Shown: positions 1 through 11,653 of the stretch, in pieces
Layout of the letters: every line of letters begins with the position of its first letter
Numbering within the stretch: the stretch's first letter is position 1
NCBI RefSeq assembly: GCF_040802235.1
Contig: NC_133164.1
Span: forward strand, 116,144,302 to 116,208,301
Direction of reading: 5' to 3'
DNA: 64,000 nt
Source of the DNA: Manis javanica
Taxonomy: Eukaryota; Chordata; Mammalia; Pholidota; Manidae
The notes under the pieces: model-generated
What the model saw: the letters and a program-made list of their open reading frames with translations, nothing else
Database searches by the model: none
Told to the model about the DNA's origin: nothing
Made by a program: the position numbers and the translations under genes

Positions 1-899
1 TGGAAGCTCATGCTCTGGCAACAAAATAGACTGATTGCTTGAAAAATATTGATGTTGATTCTTTTATACCTTCACATATTTTTGTCCCGATATATATTAT
101 TTCACCCATGTTTGAAAATCCTCCACAACTTGATTATCAGCCAGGTATTTTCTTTTCCACAGCATAGTTGCATTCTCTTATCTAAATTCATAACATGGCA
201 AAGTTTAATTTTGAACACCAAAAGTATAAATGATTAATGTATAAATTATAAACATTTGAGAATTATTTTAATATGTAGTATGATTAAACTTTCCCCATTT
301 GAAAATGTAAAAGGATATATAACAGATTTTTTTTAAGTCTTACACTTTTTGATATTATAAATTATGACTAAGTAGGGAATGTTTGATCTTATATTTTATT
401 GCTCTGGTCATTATGTATTTTACAATATTCATGTTGGATAGTTTTATGGGTTTTTCTAAATGCGTATTTACACCTCTACAGGGATTTCTCCTATGACCTT
501 TTTATATGCACCCTTGGGTGTGTTAGGACATGCTATTGGATCATGACTGTAGTTTACGTGCAGATTTTTCTCCTTCAGATACATTTAATTACATTAAAAT
601 GGACTTTCTCAGCTCCAAGTTTTCTTTCAAGTTAACCAATATTTTCTTCTGAAACTTTTATGAAATCCTTTCTTCATTAATCTTTAACACTTTGGGAATT
701 TATAATGGCATCGTTTGTGGAATGGATGTAACTTTGACTTTTTTGAAAAGATTGCTCCACTGTGCTTTTGTTATTTATCAAAGGCTCATTTCACATACTT
801 CAGATTATAGACAGCATGCACATCATGCTCTAACTTGCTGTATACGAAGGTCTTTTCAGGATTGTTCTGTTCTCTGTTTATGATCCAATACCTCACTGT
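1..899. other. AT-rich DNA without recognised features
   Basis: Pyrimidine-rich AT DNA. It may be the 3' part of the antisense L1 that becomes recognisable from about 900, but I cannot match it to a consensus. Short open frames here have no coding character. Confidence 0.5.
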
Positions 900-2130
900 T
901 TTAGTTATGAAGTCTCAGAGTTTTTATTGGATGGTCTAGATTCTCTTAACTGTTTTGTTTTTAGAATGTTCCTAGTTATTATTGTTCATCAATATTTATA
1001 TTTAAACTTTAGAAACTTCTTGTATAATTCCAGAGAAAGAAAATCAGATGGGTATTTTTATTTCAATTGCTTTAAATTTATACATTAACTTGGAGATATT
1101 TTTGTGATGTTAATTTTCTCACTTGAAGAGCGTGACATAATTTCTCATTTTATTCAAGCTTACTTTTAAGCCTATTACAAGTGCTCTAGGACTTATTATA
1201 TTTTGAACATTTGCTAAAGTAATTCCTTGGTATTTTATATATACTGTGTTTTGTTAGTATAAATAAAGTCTATGTCTATATGTTGATTCTATATTTTGCT
1301 ATTTAATAATTTTCTTATTGCTTATAATAGTTTTTTAGTTTTCATTGTATCTGCCATTTGTCTTCAAATTCTTATCTAACTGATGCCTATAGATACATCT
1401 AATTAAATACAAAACACCAGGGATGATTATAAATGTGTCTTTTTGGTCCTGATTGTACAAATGAGTTTATTGTTGCCCATACAGGGAAGATGGTAGTTTA
1501 GGGATGTTTATGTATATTTGTATTCATAAAAATTTGTTAAAGAGGTATCCACTAATTCATTTTTCCATTATTCATTGTTTTCATCATATATGGACATACA
1601 TTTCCTCCTACAAACAATGAAATGGTTAATTATATTAATAGTTTCCCAATTTTGGTAATACATGTACATTCTTGCAAATAATTCTACTTGAATAAGATAT
1701 ACTACTTTTTGATTACGACATTGGATTCTGCTTGCAAATTTTTTCTTAGGATTTCTGCAACAATATTTATAAGACAGCATGTTTGATGTTTCCTTAATGC
1801 CTGCAAGTATGACTGTTTGGAGACTTTTGGTCTAAACTTTAAATGGTTTAGTAGTTATAGATACTGAATTAAAATTATGATATTTTATTTTTGAAGGTTA
1901 TGAAATAATTTTAATAATTTTGAAATGTTCTTTTTACTTTTTAGGTTTTGGAAAAATTCTCTATGGAACTGAATCTGGAATTTTGAGATATGTTAGAAAA
2001 CTTTATTTCATGAAAGGAAATTGATTACTTTTCAGTTTGTATTTCTCCATGGACCTGAGGTTTTTGTTTTGTTTTATGCAAAGGTCTCAATTTTCAGAAT
2101 GATATTATCTATTCTAAATTTATGTTTTGG
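900..2130 (-). mobile_element. Degenerate L1/HAL1-type LINE ORF2, antisense
   Basis: Read on the plus strand, this stretch follows the reverse complement of the L1 reverse-transcriptase region in the right order: TTAAATTTATACATTAACTT, then AATTCCTTGGTATTTTAT, then TGTTGATTCTATATTTTGCT, then TTGGATTCTGCTTGCAAATT with AGGATTTCTGCAACA, then AAATTCTCTATGGAACTGAA. Many substitutions and indels leave no open frame, so it is an inert fossil. The limits are approximate and the element may extend further on both sides. Confidence 0.6.
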
Positions 2131-2559
2131 TTTCAATTTTTTAAAATTGATACCAGGTAATTTTGTGTGAGTCATTTCCAGTTTAGGAGACTCATTGAGA
2201 ATTTTTTGGAGGGAAAATATATAATTCATCTATAATTCAACTTCATAAATCATACACACATGGGCACTTGGAAAAAATGTATTTTCTATTCTTCCACATC
2301 TTTAAATTTATCATTATTTGAACATTTTATTACTTGAAAACTGAGAAAAACTAACACAAGTGTAACACAATATAGGAAACAGATAGGTTGATAAATTATA
2401 GTAACACACATGAATTTACCACTCAGTACAAGAAATACAACATTGTCTGCAGGCCTCCTCTATTATTTCATGATTATCTTTGAGACTCTCCTGGGTATTT
2501 TATTTGAAATAAAAAAAAGAACTGTATATAATTCTATGAATACAATATCTGGATTCAGA

Positions 2560-3765
2560 ATTTTATGGACTGTCAGACGACTGGTTTAATTCTGGATTAT
2601 CAGCTTGCCAATGTTCAGCCTCTCAGGGTCCAAACACCAAAGTCAAGGAGTTTGCCACACATCATACTGCTTTGTGTGACATTAGTGTTACATGTGCCAC
2701 TAAAGATGATTCTTTTGGTCGGGTGGGAAGTTAGTGAACTAACCTCAAACTCCTCTACTACTGGCGAGGGCCTTGGACCTCTCTGGTGCCCACTAAGTCG
2801 GTTGGGAAAGGAAAGGAGGACGGAAATGTGGAAGTAATGTTCTCAACTATACCTCCATCTAATTAGTCATTTGGCTTCTGCACAGTTTGGATGGGTCTTG
2901 AAGTATGACTGTAATCATCTATCTTAAATTCTACCAAGCGACAGGAACAACTGCAGCTTCTGCACTGAAAGTGGACCCTTGGGTAGAGCAGATTAATATG
3001 GCCTCAGGTCCATGATTTTTAATCACTTCATTGGCTGAATGTATTTTCTTTCATGTCAAAATAGGAAAAGAGAAGTATAGAGTTTTGCCTGTGCACTTAC
3101 AGAGTGACTGATACACTTGCATGCATCTCACACAACACACAACTGTGTAAATGAAACCGTGGGGTGGGTCCATGACTTCGGAATTCACTAGATGTGATAC
3201 CTGTTGTATCATTGAGAAGTTGCCAGGCCGATAGAGCAGTGGCATGGCCTTCAGAGACATAGCTTAGCGTCATCTCAGAGTCACACTCTGCAAGGACGAG
3301 GTGCTGTTCTCCAGGCCGTCTTGTGCACACCCGTTGAGACTCCTATGAGTTGCTTATCCAAGATAGGAAGAACGCATAGCCCAGAAACCAGGGGGTGGAA
3401 ACAGGAGTGGCCCCCATTTACAATCACTCTCAATGACCCACTGGGGAATTTTGTGGGGTTGGTTCATATAATTCTGGGCTCTGCAGGCAGAGTTCCTGGT
3501 CCTCTAAGAGGGCACTCTTGCCAGGACATGTGGCAAGATTCCCGTTAAAATACAAGCATCATCTGCTCTCAAGTACCCTAGATTGATGGCATCCTGAGAC
3601 CAGCAGACATACAGAGGATTCACCATCCTAGCAGGGGTGATGGGCTTGGGTCACTGGGAGAGGCTGGAGTTGCTGCCACACATGGAGGCAGTGAGGAGCA
3701 CATGTGAAACCCTTAGGTGCCTCTAATCCTCCCTTACACCATAGTGATGGTGCCCGGAGGCGTGC
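2560..3765 (+). mobile_element. Degenerate ERVL-MaLR internal fragment (endogenous retrovirus-like fossil)
   Basis: The segment around 3420-3730 follows, with many changes, the order of phrases I remember from MaLR (THE1/MLT1-class) internal sequence: a CTCAATGACCCACTGGGGAA-like stretch, ATATAATTCTGGG, GTCCTCTAAGAGGGCACTC, then a protease/dUTPase-side block near GCTGCCACACATGGAGGCAG. The part from 2560 to 3400 is assigned by continuity only. All frames are broken, so it codes for nothing. It could instead be another ERVL-class internal region; class-level placement is firmer than family. Confidence 0.45.
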
Positions 3766-6700
3766 GGCGATCCTAATCTAAGAAACGTCTGGTCATCGGG
3801 TGTGCAGATGGCTCAGGAGGGAGCACTTGGATCACACCATAAGGTGTGTCCCTGAAACCTTAGTTTGCGCCCTGCTCCATTAGTGACTGAGGTTGGCCGG
3901 GAAGAAGAAAACTTAGGCTCAAAGCTCCAGCAGACACCAAAAGCTCTCCAGCTAGCAGCCGCCAACCGCCTGCACCCGTCACGGCTGATGACAAATTCTT
4001 TCCTGCGGGGAAACCCTGGCTGCAGTACGAGGCCCCACATTTCCGTGCACATTCAGGGAGTAGCCCCTACAGGCTCCTGGTGAGCCTCCGTTTCTGAGGG
4101 GACACTCGGAAGAGGGAGGCTATTGAGATGAGTTAACATCCCCCTGGTGCGGGTGGTCTTGGGCATCTGTCGCTCATCCCCTCCTTTGGCCACTCTTCGT
4201 TCTGCATCCTCCCCTCTCTCCACCATCCCCGCACGTCGGTCGGTCTCGGATGTAGAACTCATGTCCATCCTCTCACCCTTCCACCACTGCATCTGGATTC
4301 TACTGAAGACCCTCCACTACCCCAAAGGAAACAAGTGCCCTAGCAAACTTTATGTCTGTTGCCTTTCTTCTCTCTTTTTGCCTGATGTTGTCATCATTTT
4401 TCTTTTTGTGGTCCTTGCTTTCTTTGTGGAACTAAATGTACTAGGTTATGTAATCATCCTTTACTACCAATACGCATTATCATACTCTTTAGAGGTCCGT
4501 TTGTTATTGGATTATTTCATCAAAGGGCATTTTGAGTAATCTCCTTTAAGTGTTATAATAATAATGAATATACAATTATAGGATTAAATTTAACTTCTTC
4601 AATACTTGGAAAAATCACATGTCTCCTTGGATACAGTTGAAAGTGTTGCTGGCTGTCTCCTTTGTATCTTTATTTTCCTCTCTCAGAACCTTTTTAATTT
4701 TCTTATTATCCCAAATGTCCTTCCATCTCGCCAGAATATTTCTAGGTACTTTCTGCTCTCCTGGTTGGCATTCAGTCTGGCATTTGATACCACCTGCAGT
4801 TGGTTCTTTTTTTTAAAAAAGATTTCTTGATCCTCGTTAATGTTTCCAACAATACCTTTTGAATTTACAGCTGTCTGGGAACATGTAACATACTCATGCT
4901 AGAATAATTCTTAGATTCTTTTCTGGTTTCTTTGGATCTCCTTTGTCCGTTTTTTTTTTTTTGCCTGTCCTGTCATAACCATGTTCCTCAGTTATTTTCT
5001 GCTCCCTGACATCCCCTGCTCCCAGCAGGCTGTGCTCTGGTAGCCATCGGGCAGCAAGGGCCCTCAAGCAATGCTTCTGTGCTCCTTCGGCCACTCCCCC
5101 GAGAACCCCTCTTCCTCGCCCTGACGTGGAGGGGAATATCGTCAAAGGAATAAGGAGAAGAGTTCAGGGGACAGAAGCTCACTCGTACCTGCTTCGTCCA
5201 CTCCTACCCCAGCGCGTTATTTTCTTACTGGAAATGAAGAATCGGGCAATGACCCTCTATGGGTGAGAGAGAAAGGGCACAAAAAGGCAGCAGCCCTGGT
5301 GGTGGATCCCTTTCACAGAATCAGGTCCCCTTCTAATCAGTCGAACTATCTCTGATCTCTTAGGAGGTTCTCTCAGGAAGGTGTTTGTTCCTCAGGTATA
5401 AAAAGCTCCCCTTCACGCCGAGACATCTTCAGTGTTGTATTCATGGGAGGAGATGAATCTCGGGGGGAGTATTACCTCCAGTGTATGTTACGTTCAGTGG
5501 CTCAATTTACATAACCCACTCGAGTTCAGTCTCTTCCTATCTGACCAAGAGTTAAACCATACCTTCATCTTTGGGGAGAACTAAACAAATGCAATAACAA
5601 ATCAAAAAATTTCTCTACAACCCCTATGCATCCTGAGATACTCAAATAAAAAGGTGACTACTGGAGAATACATGTTGTCCTTTAATGCAAGGATGATTAA
5701 TACCCTGCTCTCTCTCTCTTAGGCAATAACACATATGAAGATCTGTGGCTTCTATTTTCCCTGATGCAGAGAAGATTAATTGGCTTACTTTTAGATTTGT
5801 ATTTTGTTTCAATTGATTGGCTTCTAATATCAGATTATTAAATTATAATTCTAAAGAAATACCTAATCTTGATTGTTTTAAGTAAGTAGAATATCTATGA
5901 CATGAGTAAATCAAATATAAACAAAAGCCATAATTTGTTTTTTATGGAATAGTCCATTTATCCTTTACTGGAACCACAAAATATATCTGAGACATTTTTG
6001 ATCACTAAATAACTGACACTGATTTTATTATCATTTGTTTATTATTGGGAATAGATGATAGTAAGTATGGTTCTAAATACCAAGTGTGGAATAAGGCATA
6101 CATAGAATAAACCAAATATACATAATTTTATCTCCAGTTATTTTTGAGTTATATGATTATGAATATCCAGAGTGAGAAGGTACACACATGAAATATTGAA
6201 GCCAACTATCATGAAACTAATGCATTACCTTCCCTGTAATAAATCTGTCACTTGTACATATAAAAAGTAAAATTCTTGATTGATTTCCTGTGACAAAGAA
6301 AAACATTTTCACTTGGAATTGTTGTTAGCAAAAAACAGAAATGTACTAAAAACGAAGAAAAATAAATCTACTACATCCCATGTGTAATAATAGTAACACC
6401 TCCAAAATAATTTATTATAATGAAGAAAATACTGGAATAGTAAATAGTATGAGAACACCATGAATAATTTGACAAATGACAAATGGTAATTCTGGATGTT
6501 CTAAAGGGAAATTAAAAGTAAAGTTTGACACTACATCCTCAATTCACTTTTTTCTTCCTCAGTCATTTTATAAGACTGTATTCTCTTGTTTATTTCTTAC
6601 TGTACACTATTAATATGGGTTTATATTAGAACAAAACATAATCTGTTGTACCAAATTGGAGATTAACATGCAATTTTTTTAAACAAAATTCAGGAAGTAT

Positions 6701-7940
6701 GTTTTAAATAACATAATCTTTTCAGGATTGTATAGACAAGATTCTATTAGTCTTGTTTAACATCATGGACTTCACAATCAAAAAAATGATGTTTTGGGGG
6801 CAGGTTGGATTGTGCTATAATCTTCCACCATTATCATCGCCACATGAGCTTGGGATGAGCTCTGAGTCATTGAATCTCAGGACCACAGCAGTGTTACCTT
6901 TAGGATTTAATTGGACAGTACCCCTTATTCTTTGGTCCCCAAGGAAGGTCTGAAATGTAATGGCAGTGGCTCTGTCACTCTACTTACTGAGTGTTATTGT
7001 GCACATATATTCAGAAGATGCCTGGTTGGAATGGGGATTTATGTGTAGCATATATTTTCCTATCCTTAGTCCTCTGTGTTTGAGGGTACATTTTAATTTA
7101 ATTTTATTCAAATGGCATTCTTTCTTTTAGACAACTTCCCCTTTTCTACTGCATGTGATTGCTGAGAATCAACCATCCAGCATGAACCAACGAACTCAAG
7201 GGTTAGAGTTCAAAAAGATCTCTTTCCTTAGAATTTGCATATTGAACAGGTATACTTAGATGTAAAGAAGTTGGATCTGAATTATTATGTTGGCAGCACC
7301 AACATAATAAATCTGCTTGATAAATCTGCTTTCAGCTTTGGAGATTGCTAGAGCCATTAGCTCTCTCTCTCTCTCTGAGATACTTTGGTGGGAATCAATT
7401 TTTTCATTAATCAATTCATTTGATTAACCAAAGGATATGCTGAAACACCTGTTTTTGCTTGATGTCATCCAAATTTAATTGATTTTGATTACCATGAAAA
7501 ATCAAACAAATGTAGGTAGCTCTAAGAACCAGTACTTCCACAGAAACATCACACATTTGTGCAAAAACTGTGAGTATCAACTTTGGCAGAGCTATGAAAA
7601 ATAGTGAAAGGTTTACAGTATATAAGTGTACATTGAATTAAAAAAAGGCAACAGGAAAAAGGTACAAGAACTTAATGGTGCTTTTGTTTGTCCCTTCCCT
7701 ACCCTTTCCCTGGCTTTGCAGTGTTATTGAAGAAAGCAGCCCATACACCCCATGTTCGACCATGGTTCCTGTTCTTGAGGAAGCAGAGTAGACCTTATTC
7801 CCAAAGAATTATGTTGGTCTGTTTTAACCTGTGTGGGGGCTACTCTTTTCAGGCAACATAATCTTATATATACGGAAAATTCTAAAGAAACCACAGACTA
7901 CTAGAGCTAAAAATAAGTAGCAGGGTAAAATAACAACACA
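3766..7940. other. Gene-poor region with a GC-richer patch
   Basis: The 3.8-4.3 kb part is GC-rich and is open by chance on both strands; it may continue the retroviral fossil. At 4.9-5.5 kb there is a mixed-composition block with a TATAAAA-like motif (CAGGTATAAAAAGCTCCC, near 5395), which could be an old LTR promoter but is unsupported otherwise. From 5.55 to 7.94 kb the DNA is AT-rich, with a short CT tract near 7358-7376, and nothing else is recognised. Confidence 0.4.
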
Positions 7941-7949
7941 CTAAATCAG

Positions 7950-9425
7950 TTATGTTTCAATGCACTACCAATAAGACTTCTGAAAAGAAAAGAAAGAAAA
8001 AAGAACAATCAGTAACATCCAAAAATAAAATACCTAGAAATAAGCTTAGCCAAGGAGGTGAAAGATTTGTACACTGAGAACTACAAAACATCACTGAAAG
8101 AGATTAAAGAATATTTAAACAAGTGGAAAGACATGCCATGTTCATGAACTGGAAGACTTAATATTGTTAAGATGACAATACTACCTACAGCAATGTACAG
8201 ATTCAGTGAAATCCTTATCAGAATTCTAATGACATTTTTGCAGAAATGAGAAAGCCAATTCCCAGATCATATAGAGTTTTAAGGAGCCCTAAATAGCTGA
8301 ACAATCCTGAAAATGAACAGATTTGGAGGACTCACACCACCTAATTTCAAAACATACTATAATGGAATAGAATTGAGATTCCATAAATAAATCCATGCAT
8401 GTGTGGCAAATTCATTTTCAAAAAGGATCCAAAACCATTCAATGAGTAAGGAATAACCTTTTCAATACAGGTGCTAGGTAACTGACCTGCCAGTGAATAA
8501 AGCTGGACCCATACTTCAAATATTAAACAGAGATTACCTGAAAAAGGATCAAAGACCTAAACGTAAGAGCTGAAACCATACAATTCTTAGAAAAAAATAT
8601 GACCTTAGATTTAGCAATAGATTATTAGATATTACTACAAAAGGATAAATCCCAAAGAAAACACAGACAAACTTGATCTTATTTAACAACAAAACAAAAA
8701 ATCTCTGGGGCATCATAGGTTATTATCCAGAAAGTAAAATCACAACCTACAGATGGGGGAAAATATTTTCCAGTCATATATCTGACAAATGTCTAGATCA
8801 GGACATAAAAACAACTCTTACAATGCAACATCCTAAAAACAAACAACCTAGTTGAAAAACAGAGGACTTCAGTAGAAATTTCTCCAAAAAAGGTTTTACA
8901 AACGACCAACCAGCACAAGAACTGAAAACAAGTGCTCAAATACTTGTGCACAAATGTTCATTGCAGCACTACTGACCATAGCCAAAAGGTGGAAAAAAAA
9001 CCCAGAAGTTCAACAGATGAATGGATAAACAAGTTATGTAATATCACCCAGTGGAATATTACTCAGCTATTAAAATGAACTACTAATACATCCACATGCA
9101 ACACAGATGGACTTCAAAACATTATGCTAAGTGAAAGAACCTAGACACAATAAGTCACATATTATACCATTCTATTTCTATGAAATATTAAGCAAAGCCA
9201 CAGAGACAGAAAGTAGATTGGAGGATGTCAGGGGACTAAGGGGGGTCATGAAATGGAGAATGACTTCTCAAAGGGGTTTGTTTAATGGGATGGTGGAATG
9301 TTTTGAAACCTGATATAGGTGGTAGTTGCACAATATTGTGAATGTACTAAATACCACTAAATTTTATACTCTGAAATGGTTATTTTTATATGTAAAATTC
9401 ATCCCAGTAAAAGTGATCAATCAAT
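7950..9425 (+). mobile_element. L1 LINE, 3' half (ORF2 end and 3' UTR), 5'-truncated
   Basis: The sequence follows L1 in order: the ATACCTAGAAATAAGCTTAGC block and GGAGGTGAAAGATTTGTACA of the reverse transcriptase, the CATTTTTGCAGAAATGAGAAA block, the ORF2 C-terminus with CATTGCAGCACTACTGACCA and GTGGAATATTACTCAGC, then an L1M-type 3' UTR ending near GTAAAATTCATCCCAGTAAA. Many stops and indels show an old insertion, probably of the L1M age group. No intact protein remains. Confidence 0.85.
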
Positions 9426-9429
9426 TATC

Positions 9430-10590
9430 TGTCTTCCAAAATTAACAATTTGTAACCAGACTCTTCAGAGTAGATGAAAATGGTAACAAGTAATATATTC
9501 TCACGGGTGGCCACAGTGCATTTACTAATGGAAAATGAATAGACTTCTTATTGGGGATAATGACAAAAGGTCACCTTAGCTTGCCTTTACCTCCATATTC
9601 TAGTTCAACCATGTTATTCAACCATAGCTACCTTCCCTATCATAATGGCACTGCTAAGTATTTGCAGAAAGGAGTGGGGATGTAGGGATTATTTGCATTG
9701 GACTTTTCCTACCTGGTTTCATTTGCCTCCATGAGACAGAAATGTGAAGAAAAATTATTTATCTGTAGAGTATATACATTAACTAAATCAAATTCATTCT
9801 GAGAGGATTTTTGGTTTGTGCTTTTTAAGCTGAAGATATTTCTAATTATACCCACAGCTATCTATCTATCTGCAGACACATCTATAGACACATCTATACA
9901 CCCCCCCACACACACATTTACCTTTATTCCATTCTACTAATTAACATTAGTTTGGTATAGTGGAAAATGAAAATGTATATTCAAAATCAGAAATTGCCTG
10001 CAAAAGATTATTATGTCCTAAAATATTTCAGACCATTTAGAATGAAAATCAGAGACAGAAGATTTTACTTTTTGTATGACATCCATCTATGAATGAAATG
10101 CAGTAGTTCTCTGAGAAGGGGGAAGAAAAGCTGTACCATATATACCAGAATTACAAAGGTTGATGTGGGCCAGGTTAATTTCTAGCATTCAGTGGGATTG
10201 ATGCTACAACCGATAGTATTGATTGTGAAATATATAGCTGGTGATTTCCATCCAAATAAAATTAACATGGATTTAGTATATATAGAGAATCAAGTACATT
10301 GATTTAATATTATAATTCCACACCTAGTAAATGATACAGACAATGACGCCAGAATGTTGAACTTGAAATTGCTTCCTGACGCATGTTATTTCCACAAGCT
10401 TCCTGCCTTTGCTAAATTTAATGACAGTGGCTGTAATGTTCATGCCAAACATTTGGCAGCTAATTTGGAATCAACCTTTGCCTTTGTATCATAATTTCAT
10501 ATCTCTGACAAGAATTTAATTTTATCATTGCCTTCAAAATATAAAGTATCTGCAAACTGTCTTTCTGCTGATGTTGAGACAATAGATTTA
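9430..10590. other. AT-rich DNA with a short simple repeat
   Basis: An imperfect TATC/ACAC-rich simple repeat lies at about 9858-9916 (TATCTATCTATC, then CCCCCCCACACACACA). Otherwise nothing is recognised. The last few hundred bases before 10600 may belong to the LINE fossil that follows. Confidence 0.5.
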
Positions 10591-10599
10591 GCTGTTCTA

Positions 10600-11110
10600 A
10601 CCTGTGGGTACACTGTCACTGTGCACCTTTTAAAATGGTCTTTCAGGGGGAAAAAAAAAAAGTCACAAAAGTTCAACATCAGCAAAATGCTGCTGTCAGA
10701 ATTTTATTCACACTAAATGGCCTCAGCATGTCACTGCTTTCCCAGGGGACCTGCAGTGGCTCCCTGTCAAATACCAAATTGATTTTAAAATTGCTTGATG
10801 GCTTCTAAGGCAGAGCCGTTGGGAGCTGTGTATTTATCCAAGTCAGTGTCAGTACATGAACCAGGCTCCCTTCCAGCTGGTGTGAAACATGTTTATGCCA
10901 TGTGTCAAGCACAGAAGAGGCTAAAAGCCTCAGGCTCAACACTGTAACCTGCACGGACACTCATCACACCACCAGTCAGCCCCACATTTGGGATAATTAG
11001 TCTGTGTGCTGCCAATCTGTGCACACTTGGAAAATCTATAGTCTTATGTAAAGCAGATTCGATTTAAATTTTTTTTAATGTGACCTTTTATATTTAGATT
11101 GTGACACAGA
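10600..11110 (+). mobile_element. CR1/L2-clade non-LTR retrotransposon ORF2 fossil
   Basis: Translated with frame changes, this region shows in the correct order the conserved C-terminal landmarks of CR1/L2-type reverse transcriptases. KVQHQQNAAVRIL (family: VQNAAARL) lies near 10663-10700. LQWLPVKYQIDFKI (family: LHWLPVxxRIDFKI) lies near 10750-10790. VYLSKSVSVHEP (family: xYLSxLLxxYxP) lies near 10830-10865. A final FKFFLM*PFIF resembles FKxxLKTxLF near 11065-11100. At least one stop and several frameshifts interrupt it. This is not the L1 type seen elsewhere in the window; such elements died out early in mammals. The exact clade (L2, L3/CR1 or related) is uncertain. Confidence 0.55.
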
Positions 11111-11404
11111 AACATGCCATAAACAGAATAAAGGGTTAACGAAAATACATTGTCAAATACAGTGAAGTTCTTCTACAGTTTGAGCTGATGAAAGAGTACA
11201 AAGGACCAATCAACAGAGCTTGTGAATCCTCTGAAGATTCAGTGACAATCAATCTTTATTTTCATTATACCTCTTAACACTCATTGTCCAAAACACACAG
11301 TATGAAAATTGCACCCGAGAATGCTTCCAATGAATGTGTAAGAAGAATATAGCTAATCATTTAGTTTTAGTTTATACCATGTCTTTTTTTTGGAAAGAAT
11401 ATAA

Positions 11405-11440
11405 ATGCATTGATTTTATAAGATGCATTGATTTTATAAG
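11405..11440. repeat. 18-bp perfect tandem duplication
   Basis: ATGCATTGATTTTATAAG occurs at 11405-11422 and again at 11423-11440 with no change. Confidence 0.95.
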
Positions 11441-11598
11441 AGAAAAAGCTAATTATTAGGAAATTTAGGAAAAATGGGAACATAGAAAAAACAGAAGAAA
11501 GTATTTTAAAAATCAAGTCAATTTCTACTACACAATAATTGCCATCTTTAATACTGTGAACATCATCCTTCCTAAGAGGTAGAGAATGGCACAGAAAC

Positions 11599-11653
11599 TG
11601 TGTGTGTGTGTGTGTGTGCGCATCTGTGCGTGTGTGTGTGTGTGTGTGTGTGT
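11599..11653. repeat. (TG)n microsatellite
   Basis: A TG dinucleotide run interrupted in the middle by CGCATCTGTGCG. It accounts for the threonine/histidine-rich open frame on the opposite strand. Confidence 0.95.

Noticed and set aside
4147..4539. 130-codon open frame with a hydrophobic C-terminal half
   Set aside because: The hydrophobic run comes from T-rich DNA. No signal peptide plus domain pattern or homology is recognisable.
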